A stretch of 64,000 nucleotides of DNA from Cyanophora paradoxa (taxonomy: Eukaryota > Glaucocystophyceae > Cyanophorales > Cyanophoraceae). The DNA is taken from assembly GCA_004431415.1 (NCBI GenBank), contig QPMI01000015.1, positions 310,001-374,000 of the forward strand, given 5' to 3'. Within the stretch, counting starts at the first letter, position 1, and each line of letters starts with the position of its first letter. Both the position numbers and the translations under genes were made by a program. The notes beneath the pieces were generated by a model, which was not told where the DNA came from, searched no databases, and worked only from the letters and a program-made list of their open reading frames with translations. Shown here in pieces: positions 56,801 through 64,000 of this stretch.

Positions 56801-57447
56801 CAGCCCCGGGCGTGCGCGTGCCGCCGCTCTCCACAACTAAATCTGATTAATTTATCGCATCGCGCTCGTCGCTTCGACGAATTCGTATATATCTTTGACG
56901 GCAAGCGCGCCTTTACGCAGGTGCCGAGTGCTGGGGCGGCTGGCGCTCACGGGCCGCATGCTCCTCATGCGCTCGGCGGCCGGCCTGCGGCCGCGGCTGA
57001 TGAAGAAGCTGGGGGAGGAGATCGCGGAGGGCGGCGCCGACACGAAGCTCGAAGACGTCCTCGAGGCCGCCTTTGAATTCCTCGACGACGAGGCGCGCGC
57101 GTGCTCACGCTCAAGCGCTAGCTAGCTAGCTATAGCCTAGATTTGATTTATGACCGTGCATGATTCCCCCTTCAAGGCTTGACCTTGGAAGCTATTAGTT
57201 TAGCTTCGAATTCCATCTGGCGCTTACGCTGAAATCGAATAGCTTTTAATCACGATCACTTAACATTAAATCACGACCGGTACCTCGATTAAATCCGGCG
57301 CTGGTATACGTACTGGACCGTTACCCCTAGCCATGATCAGTTGACGTTGCGGCGCAGGTCCGGATTCTGGTGGAGGAGGCAAAGGAGGCCGGCGGCGGGG
57401 CGGGTGCCAGCGAGGAGATCGCCCGCCTCTTCTCCCGCCGCGCCTAG
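50853..57447 (+). CDS. Tandem AP2-like modules plus C-terminal SAM-like domain
   Basis: A multi-exon gene built of about six repeats, each usually on three exons: a beta part, an AP2-type helix and a helical trailer. Clearest beta/helix pairs: GFRGIHRDRRSRGGLRGSFK with EAARILDRFIITCQELDK then SKLNFP (52.69-53.06 kb); RFKKRFWRGKFMWRREYF with DAAQFRDRAIICCQWLDK then AQLNF (53.6-53.9); FKGIRRDKRGFPGYFAWRDM with EAARLRDRHMVTCQYLDK then MNFP (54.5-54.8). These follow plant AP2/ERF (YRGV, EAARAYDRAA, LNFP). Trailers read (E/D)Y..E.F...L..GKL.GYV...VR.FL. Acid tracts precede modules 4 and 5. The C-terminus has an Ala/Pro/Lys stretch with PAKKQK words, then a SAM-like domain (WEAPEVLQWLVERLGLKK, LALTGRMLLMRSAAGLRPRL), ending LFSRRA. 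Likely a nuclear DNA-binding protein. First exons (before 51.48 kb) are uncertain. Confidence 0.75.
51482..51945 (+). other. AP2-like module 1 (helix and trailer) and start of module 2
   Basis: The exon at 51482-51626 codes NRLRDVCIVACQELDKHDGL, the AP2 helix; the exon from 51711 codes DYEDQAFVRAIREGQLVVEE and VRRFLKTMG, the trailer, then KRPNGYQGRFVWRRRE, the beta part of module 2. Module 1's own beta strands are not clearly seen (DKTYFWWGSRS near 51.38 kb is a candidate). Confidence 0.6.
52133..52456 (+). other. AP2-like module 2 (helix and trailer)
   Basis: Exons 52133-52241 (EAVRARDCLAIICMFVDEK) and 52296-52456 (YEGDHESFYAALQRGKFKIP, LVYAFFERHGG). The most diverged helix; LNFP is replaced by LNHP. 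Confidence 0.6.
52687..53333 (+). other. AP2-like module 3
   Basis: Exons 52687-52862 (beta), 52951-53065 (helix, ending SKLNFPRE) and 53158-53333 (trailer YAKEEFFDLLQRGKLAGYVK, LREAVRHFLKDCG). The clearest AP2 match in the gene. Confidence 0.75.
53411..54168 (+). other. AP2-like module 4 with acidic leader
   Basis: Exons 53411-53689 (a run of about 35 Glu/Asp from GAGGAC repeats, then the beta part), 53773-53887 (helix) and 54026-54168 (trailer YEKEKFYLDLHAGKLEGYVE). Confidence 0.72.
54245..55020 (+). other. AP2-like module 5 with acidic leader
   Basis: Exons 54245-54395 (acid, EAGSSADEAESSADEGD), 54480-54586 (beta), 54678-54786 (helix) and 54877 to about 55014 (trailer YKEEPFFKELQRGKLKAPKG, VREFLAEMG), whose donor appears to be AAG|GCGCGTC. 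Confidence 0.7.
55115..55950 (+). other. AP2-like module 6, diverged
   Basis: Exons 55115-55247 (acid-Ser tract), 55333-55376 (AIKAHWRELHSRGK), 55436-55504 (VVRLDGRYYATFFLENEK), 55567-55690 (DALHFVDRCRIAWCG) and 55802-55950 (DYTSEAWYQRLFEG, AAAVRRTVAFVVEAELE). The same beta/helix/trailer order, but the Arg/Lys of the beta face are mostly lost. Confidence 0.6.
56738..57092 (+). other. SAM-like domain exons of the AP2-like gene
   Basis: Exons 56738-56811 and 56921-57092 join in frame (phase 2) to give WEAPEVLQWLVERLGLKK, VLGRLALTGRMLLMRSAAGL, and RLMKKLGEEI, which follows the SAM pattern W..V..WL....G..LL.L....L...L. The donor after 57092 appears to be GAG|GCGCGCG. Confidence 0.55.
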
Positions 57448-58215
57448 CCCCGGCCCCGGCCTAGGCCCAGGCCCGCCGCGAAGCGGTCGCGGCTGAAGCT
57501 GCAGCTTTTGTTTCGAATCAATATTCACAGCTTTGAAATCGAATCGCACGCCTGTGTGCAAGAAGAAATGAAATGGATATCACTTGTAATATAATTCGAA
57601 AATTCGCGCAATTCCGCATGCAAGATGGCGCTGAGCTCAGCGCTGAGCTCATGATCAACTACAACGCCTGCAATTATATGTTTCGTGCCTCTAGATCTGC
57701 TGATTGCGATGAGATCCTGTGTCCTTTCCGGGTCCTGTGATCATGATTGCGATCAGCAATTGGATCATGATCATCGGATCATGATTACCATCAATCGCAA
57801 CGGTTGAACGGTTGAACGGACCCTCAGGGCCTCGGAAATCATGTGCTCATGGATTTATGCAATCGGCTTCGAAAGCTCTCAATTGCAACTTTAATTAATC
57901 TGCTTTCAATGCGTATACGTAGCACCATTCTTTAGCTTGACTCTGCAGCACCTCTTGGCCTAGGGCCCCGGCCCGAGTCCTCCCCTCAGCCTGGCAGTGC
58001 ACCAGCAGGTCACTACACCACCACTGGGCCAGCAGCGGCACTGCGGCAGCAGCTCACTGTCTCACCCCCTACATGCATCACAGCTCATGCTGTGGTGCAC
58101 TGCGGCATGTAGAAGAGGGGCATTGCTGAAGAGAACCACCAAGTAAGTGATCATGATTAAATTCTGCGATTCACCGCATCGATATCACACTCAGCGATCC
58201 AGAAGCTATTTCCAG
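57448..58215. other. AT-rich convergent intergenic region
   Basis: Dense TGATCA/ATCATGATC words (57.65-57.79 kb), one CCACTGGGCCA at 58021 and CACTGCGGCA words. No gene between the AP2-like and HYDIN-like 3' ends. Confidence 0.5.
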
Positions 58216-61200
58216 CTACCGCTTCCCGCGCTTGCTGGGGAGGGTGGGCCGCAGAGGCCGGAAGGCGGAGGCGGCGGGGGCGCCCGGGGGCGGGGCGGGG
58301 ACGAGGGGCGCGCCGGCCCCGGGGGCCCCGTCCTCCCTGCGGGGGAAGGGCGGCGGGGCGCGGAGGAGGGGCGCGGCGGGGTCCCCGCAGGCCGGCCCCA
58401 CCGCCGCCAGCAGGCCAGCCACGCTCACGCTGGCGACCTGCGCTCGGGCGAGCCGGCGTCAGAACAGAGGAGGATGGAAGAGGCGAGAAACTTCGATGAA
58501 AGGGCGGACGGAGGGGCGTAGGAGAGGACGGCGTCTGTGGCGGATCGCCGGGGCGGGAGGGCGGGCCGGAGGGCCGCCCGCGCCCGCTCCCGCGCCTCGT
58601 CCGCCAGGCGGCGGGCCCGGGCGAGGGACGGCGGGCCGGCGGGCGGCGGGGGCGGCGGGGCCGGCCACACCCGCGAGCGCCACCAGCAGCGACTCCAGCA
58701 CGTCCGCGACCACCTGTACCCTCGGGCGGTCAGGGGTGGGGAAGAGGGGGGGGTAGAGGGACTCGCCTCCTCGACGGGGGCGGGGGCGGGGTCTCGGCGC
58801 CGCTGCGGGAGGGCGGCTGGGGGTGCGGGGCGGGCGGGGCTGGCGGCGCCGGAGGAGGGGCGGAGGGGGCGGGCTGGAGGCGAGGTGCACGGGGAGGGCG
58901 AGGGGCCCCTGCCGCCCCCGCAGCTGCCGCCGCGAGAGCCGCGCCCGCCACCGCCGGCTCGGGCCCCCGCGCGGCAGCCCGGGCCGGGCGGCGACGGACG
59001 CGGCGGCGGGGGCGGAGGCGGGGTCCGGAGCGAGGGGGTCCGGGGGGCGAGGAGCGGGAGGCGCTCGGCGGCGAGGAGGGCGCGGGCGAGGGGCCCGAGG
59101 GCGACGGCGGCGCCCTCGCCGGCGACGCGGAGGCGCCAGGCGCGCTCCGGGCGCGGGCGACGAGGGCGCAGCGGAAGGCGCGCTGCCGGCGGAGGGTGCA
59201 GGCGAGGGTGAAGGCGCCGCGCTCGCCGGGGCCCAGCAGCAGCGCCGCCGGCGCCACCGCGAGCTCCACGTCCCCCAGCGGCCACTCGGGCCCCTCGGGC
59301 GGCGGCCCCGGAGCATCCTGCTCCTCCTCCTCCTCGTCCGCGCTCGACTCTTCCTCATCGGCGTCGTCGTTGTCCGCCTCCTCCGCCGGTACCCCCTCTC
59401 CGTCGGGCGTGCGCCGGCGGCGGCGGCGGCGGCGGCGGGAGGGCTCGAAGGAGAGGGCGAGCGACAGCCCGACCTCGGAGCGGTTCTCGAGCACCACCGT
59501 CCGCCGCACCGCCTGCGCGCCCCGTTAAAGAAGGGAGGAGGAGAAGGGGGGTACAGGTGCCCACCTGGCCGACGGGGAGGACGCCGAGGCCGGCGGTGGG
59601 CGGCTCGAAGCGCACGTCGAGGGCCCCCCCGACGCCGGCCACCGAGACCTGCCCCGCCCCGCCGCCTAAGAAGAGGCGGGCAGGGCAGAGGAGGAGGAGG
59701 AGAAGGAGGAGAAGAAGGGGGGGGGGGGGGGGGGGTACGGACCTCCTTGTAGCGGGCGCGGGCGGCGACGAGGAAGGTCGCGCCCTGCCGCCCCCGGTGG
59801 CCCTCCCCCGGCGCGAACGTCACCTGCCGCCCCCGCATCAGACGCGCCCCAAGCTGGATCCTAGTCTTAATCCCATCGCATCGTTTCTAAGTGTTCGAAT
59901 CGAGTCTGAGTTCTAGAAGCCTTGATCTCGTCTTCTCGATCTTGATCTAGTCTTCTGTCCAGCCTCAGATGCGGGGCGGGGCGCCTGGGGCACCTCGAGG
60001 GGCGCGGAGGCGCGGGGCTCGAGGCGGCCGCGGTCGGGCTGGACGGAGAAGGGCGCCTCGACGGCGGGGACGCTCCACTCAACCGAGACCAGCCCCGTGT
60101 TCCGCACCGATATCTGGCCGAAGCTAAGCCCGAAGAGACGAAGAAAGGAAGGAAGGCGGGCGCGGACGGTGCGGGTGGCGTGGAAGCCGATGGCGGTGAC
60201 GCCAAAGTTGACGAGGGGGGGGTCCACCGCGAACTCGGGGTACGCCCCCTTGCCCGTCACCAGCACGTCCAGCACCCCCACGTTCGACACGATCTGTCAG
60301 GGTGCAGGATTACAGAGGTCTCTTTCGAATCTTTTTCTTTCATGGGAGGGGGGTTACGCGCCTTGATGGAGGAGTGCATCTCGAAGCCGCCGTTGGGGAC
60401 CCAGCGGACCGTGAAGGTCTCCTGGCCGTGCCCGGGGATCGTTCCCTTCAGCGGGTTCACCTGCCCGTTCCCCCGCCGCGTCGGAGGGCGAGAGACGCGA
60501 GGGCAGTGCGGGGGCGGGGGCGGGGTGGGGAGGGGGACGGGCCTTGATGGGGTACACGTGGCGCAGCGTGTACGTGAAGGGGAACCCGCCGTAGTTCTGC
60601 GCCCGCCCGCACGCCCGCCCGCCGCTGCCGTCAGCAGAGTGGAGCGCAGGATCCGCCCGGCCCCCCTTCTCCCAAACTTCTTCTTCTCTGAAAGCGGTCG
60701 GGTGGGGCGGGGGCGGGCCTGGACGACGAAGGAGCGGGTCTGGGGGTCCCCCACGGGGCACGCCCCGAAGGAGACCAGCGCGAACTCCGCCGCCCGCACC
60801 ACCGTCGCGTCGCTGCGGGGCGGGGCAGAGGGCGGCGCTCAGGGGGGAGGAACGGGGAGAGGGAGATCGACTGACAGAGGAGAGATGGGTTGATGGATAG
60901 GGAGGGCAGAGGCCGAAAGGGCCCAGCTAGGTAGGGCGAGGGCAGAGGGGGGGGGGGGGGGGGGGGTAGAGCGCTAAGGGCTTCGAGTGCGCCGAGGGGC
61001 CGGTCTAGAGCAAGACGGCGACGGCGGCAGGCGGGGGGTGCCCGGCTCGGACAGGGAGCTAGAGAGAGAGGGGGCGCGGCTCGGGGCCGCTTGAAAGCGA
61101 GGAGCCGCCTGGGGGCGCGCCTGTGGCCGAAGAGGGCAACAGCGGCGGGCGGGGAGGTGCCCGGCTCGGACATGGAGCTAGAGAGAGGGGGGACATGGAG

Positions 61201-64000
61201 CTAGAGAGAGGAGCATGGAGCTAGAGGAGGGGGGGGGGGGGGGGGGGGGGGGGGGTTAGAGTGGGCGGGCCTGTGGCCGACGACGGCGACGGGGTAGCGC
61301 GCGCCGACGAGGTCCGTCGTCAGCGCCACCTCCTCCTCGAACCTGAAGCGGGGGGCGGGGCGGGGCGGGGCGGGGCGGGGCTCAGGGGGAAGCGAGCGAG
61401 CAAAGCGTGAAGGGCGGCGGGGCGGGGCGCGGGAGAAAAGGACGCGCAGCTAAGATGCGCGGCGGGAGAGGTGATGGGTTAGATAAATCTATGCCATGAT
61501 GTTAGATCAAGGCCGCAGAAGTCACAGCACAGGAGTCACAGGAGACACTAAAGTGCGTTGGACTTAGGCAGCGGGCCGGGGAGAGCTTTAGAGGAAGGAC
61601 GCGCAGCTAAGGTGCGCGGCGGGCGGGAGAGATATGACAGTTTTTGAACAGACTTCGACGAAGGTTGCCGAGCGGGCGGGAGGGAGCGCACTTGAGGAGC
61701 TCCGGGGAGACGAATGTGGCGACGAGGTCGACGGCGGCACCGGCCTCGAGGCGGCCCTCCGTCCGCGACCAGCGCAGCAGCGGGTTGAGGGCGGGGGGCC
61801 GCCGCAGCTGCCAGTGGCACGCCATGTCCCCCGCGTTCCGCACCGCCAGCGTCCGCCGCGGCGACGACCCCGCCTGCCCCGCCCGCCCCAACTCAGCCCC
61901 CCTGCTAAAAGAACAAGCGGCTCTAGGAGTGCCCTGAGGCCGGCTAGGCTTGTGCGGGCGGGGGCGGGGCGGGCCAAACTACCAAACGAACAAGCGCCTC
62001 TAGAAATACTAGAAACTATAGCTTGGTTTGGCTTGGCGGGAGCGGGGGAGGGGCCGGGGCGGGGCGGGCCTGGAAGTGGCCGAAGTCGAGGCGCGGCGTG
62101 ACCTCCAGCTCCACCCGCCCCGACTGCACGTGCACCGGCACCTGCCCCCGGGGGGTGAGATGCCGAAGGAAGGAAGGAAGGGGGAGGAGAGGAGGGGGGG
62201 TACCTCCATCTCGGCGTAGGGGGTCTTGACGAGGAGGACCGTCGCGAGACGGTCCATCGACGCCGTCGGCCGCAGCGTCAGCGTCACCCGCGCCGCGCGG
62301 AACGCCTGCGGGCGAAATTGATCCTTGGGGGGGTGGAGTGGGGGGTACGGGCGCGCCTCGACGACGAGGCGGGAGGGCGTGACGTCGAGGTCAGGGAACG
62401 GCTCCTTCAGCGTGATGTCCACCGGGTACTGGCGGAGAAGGGGGGGGGGTATCGAATCAATCTCACATTGTTGGGGAGAGGACGGAGTGCCGGGGGGGGG
62501 GGAGTTGCAGGGGGGTACCTGGAGGTCGCCGACGTTGGAGAGCTCGAGCGAATCGTAGTACACGTTCCCGATGACTGCGGCGAAAGCCGTGAGGTGTACA
62601 TCGAAGAAGAGAAGGAAGAGGCTCCGGAGAGGGGTGAGGGGTGGGGGTGGGGGCGGGGGCGGGCGGGGGGTACCGCAGGCGAGGAAGTCGGACTTGGACT
62701 TGGAGAGGGTGAGGACGGCGTGGCGGCCCGTGCCCGTCACCTCCACCTTGAACCGGTCCACCTGCCCCCGCCCCCTCAGCTTCGATTCGTTTTCAACAGA
62801 GTTAAGCTCGGTCCAAGGCTAGGCCATCGGGGGAGGAGGGGGCGCGCCTTGGTGCGGACGATGAGGCGGCCGACGAACTGGTCCTCGGAGGGGGGGTTGA
62901 AGAGGACGGGCACGTCGAAGTGGCCCCCGGGGGGGATCTGCCGTGCCCCCCGCGGGAAGTCCTCCCCCTCCTGGGAGGCGAGGCGTGAGAGAGCGGCGGA
63001 AGAGCGCCGCGCCAAGCTGCCGCTGTCTCTAAATCTAACTCTGTCTCTTTGAGCGCTGCGCTGCGCTGTCCTAGACCCTTCGAAGCGCCGTCCCTCTCTG
63101 TCGAGCGCTATGAGGCATTCTCTGCCAAAAAGAGCGTTCTCCATCTCCATCTCTAACTCTGTGAGCGCCCGGCGGGCTGCTCTCTCTCTCTCTCTCCCAG
63201 ACCTTGAAGACGGGGGACTCCTCGAGGTGGATGGAGCGGATGGGGAGGTACGCCGTCCCCTCGTTCCGCAGCCGCACGCTCCCCACCGTCCACGCGTTCA
63301 TCTGCAGGCGGCGGCGGGACCGGTCACTGTCTGTCTGTCTCTCCCTCTGCGCCGCAGGAGAAGGAGAGAGCGGACCATGCAGCGGCCGAGCTCGTGGCGG
63401 AGGGCGGTGCCACACGCTAGGCGGTAGGCCCCGCCCCCGGCCAGCACCTGCGTCACATGGCGGCGGCGGCGGTTAACCACTGTGATCGGCCGCTTAAAGC
63501 TCAAAGCCAGCAAGCCGGCTTCTTCAAGTGTTGCAATTGGTTGTTTTTCAATTGTGATCGGCCGCTTAAAGCTTAAAGCCAGCCAGCCAGCTCGTTAGCC
63601 AGCTCGCTCGCTCGCACCTTGAAGCGGAGGGGGGCGGCGGTGAGGGGGTCGAAGAAGATGGGCTTGGCGGTGAGGCCCTCGCGGAGCGGGTGGAAGACGA
63701 AGTGGACGCGCACGGCGTCCCCCGTCTTCAGCTCCCCCTCCCGCGGGTCCACCGTCACCCCTGTGAAACGAGTAGAAGCGGTCGGTCAGAAACGGCGGCT
63801 CAGAAAAGGGTCAGAAAAGGCGGCTCAGAAAAGAAAAGGGTCGGAAACAAAAAAAAGGGCTCAGAAAAGGGTCGGAAGGGGCGGCGGCCGGGCTCCGAAG
63901 GGGTCAGTTAAGGCGGCTCGGAAGGACCAGTCAGAAAGGGCGGCTCAGAAGAGGGTCAGAAACAGAAGAGAAAGGGCGGCCGCCGGGCTCCGAAAGGGGT
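58216..64000 (-). CDS. HYDIN: HYDIN-like ASH-domain axonemal protein, 3' part (5' end outside window)
   Basis: Many short exons on the minus strand from the window end to a stop at 58216. They carry repeated Ig-like ASH strands: VDPREGELKTGDAVRVHFVF, PLREGLTAKPIFF, VGSVRLRNEGTAYLPIRSIH, IPPGGHFDVPVLFNPPSEDQ, FVGRLIVRTK, VIGNVYYDSLELSNVGDLQ, LAVRNAGDMACHWQLRR, AEFALVSFGACPVGDPQTRS, FAVDPPLVNFGVTAIGFHAT, ISVRNTGLVSVEWSVP, and RRTVVLENRSEVGLSLALSF. The V-NFG...R-V-V-N-G pattern with FxVxP closures is that of HYDIN and related central-pair proteins of motile flagella; CFAP47, CFAP65 or DLEC1 cannot be excluded. An acidic stretch (NDDADEEESSADEEEEEQDA) and a Pro/Ala-rich C-terminal region follow. 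Introns are G/C-homopolymer rich. Confidence 0.72.
59717..59735. repeat. Run of 19 G (poly-C on the coding strand) in a HYDIN-like intron
   Basis: On the coding strand the intron starts GGTAC followed directly by the C run (donor GTACCCCCC). Confidence 0.8.
60947..60966. repeat. Run of 20 G in a HYDIN-like intron
   Basis: Homopolymer between exons of the HYDIN-like gene; poly-C on the coding strand. Confidence 0.8.
61229..61255. repeat. Run of 27 G in a HYDIN-like intron
   Basis: The longest homopolymer in the window, next to repeated GGAGCTAGAGAGAG and CATGGAGCTAGAG units (61.05-61.22 kb). Confidence 0.8.

Noticed and set aside
58232-59752. Long plus-strand frames opposite the HYDIN-like exons
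   Set aside because: Arg/Gly/Ala shadows of the minus-strand coding exons.

Overview
This is nuclear DNA from a GC-rich, intron-rich, photosynthetic and flagellated eukaryote. Genes carry many short introns, typically opening GTGCG and closing GCAG. Coding exons are very GC-rich, and the gaps between genes are AT-richer and full of GATC palindromes. Evidence for a plastid: a ferredoxin-sulfite reductase with a Phe-rich transit peptide (MFAFVAG...), an unknown protein starting MAAFAVG..., and a fragment of plastid rps8-rpl6 inside a PDS5 intron. Evidence for a flagellum: a HYDIN-type ASH-repeat protein and ARL16. A plastid genome that keeps rpl6 excludes the green lineage as I know it. Short Phe-based leaders without an obvious ER signal suggest a primary glaucophyte or red plastid, and red algae lack flagella. 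My best guess is therefore a glaucophyte such as Cyanophora; this is inference, not proof.

Layout: F-box/LRR gene (+, 0.2-1.5 kb); PDS5 cohesin regulator (-, 2.5-10.3 kb); SUA5 tRNA-t6A synthase (+, 10.9-12.3); plastid sulfite reductase (+, 13.5-16.4) with its stop 3 nt from that of NAR1, a cytosolic Fe-S assembly factor (-, 16.4-18.3); longin/R-SNARE-like protein (+, 18.7-19.9); complete eIF4G (+, 20.4-26.9); unknown plastid-type protein (+, 27.2-28.5); a repeat-bearing gap to 30.9; UFD2/UBE4 ubiquitin ligase (-, 30.9-35.4); YIPF5/Yip1 (+, 35.6-36.6); tRNA-Leu(CAA) (-, 37.0); ARL16 (+, 37.8-38.6); NOPCHAP1-like (-, 39.1-39.8); OST3/6 (+, 39.9-41.7); unknown protein (+, 42.0-43.6); NDUFAF2 (-, 43.6-44.4); a relic/repeat region (44.4-45.9); an SR-rich, Tyr-rich coiled-coil protein (+, 45.9-49.2); MogA/Cnx1G (-, 49.3-50.0); a large protein with about six tandem AP2-like modules and a C-terminal SAM-like domain (+, 50.9-57.4); and the 3' part of a HYDIN-like gene (-, 58.2 to the window end).

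The genes are housekeeping genes with no operon logic, but they are tightly packed in divergent pairs (UBE4/YIPF5 229 bp, NOPCHAP1/OST3 123 bp) and convergent pairs (SIR/NAR1). The most novel item is the AP2-like/SAM gene. Splice sites were read by eye. Where exon lengths were summed they give intact frames: SUA5 396 aa, SIR 635, NAR1 452, NOPCHAP1 133, unknown plastid protein 309, unknown 42-kb protein 368. Several introns seem to use GC donors (AG|GCGCG).
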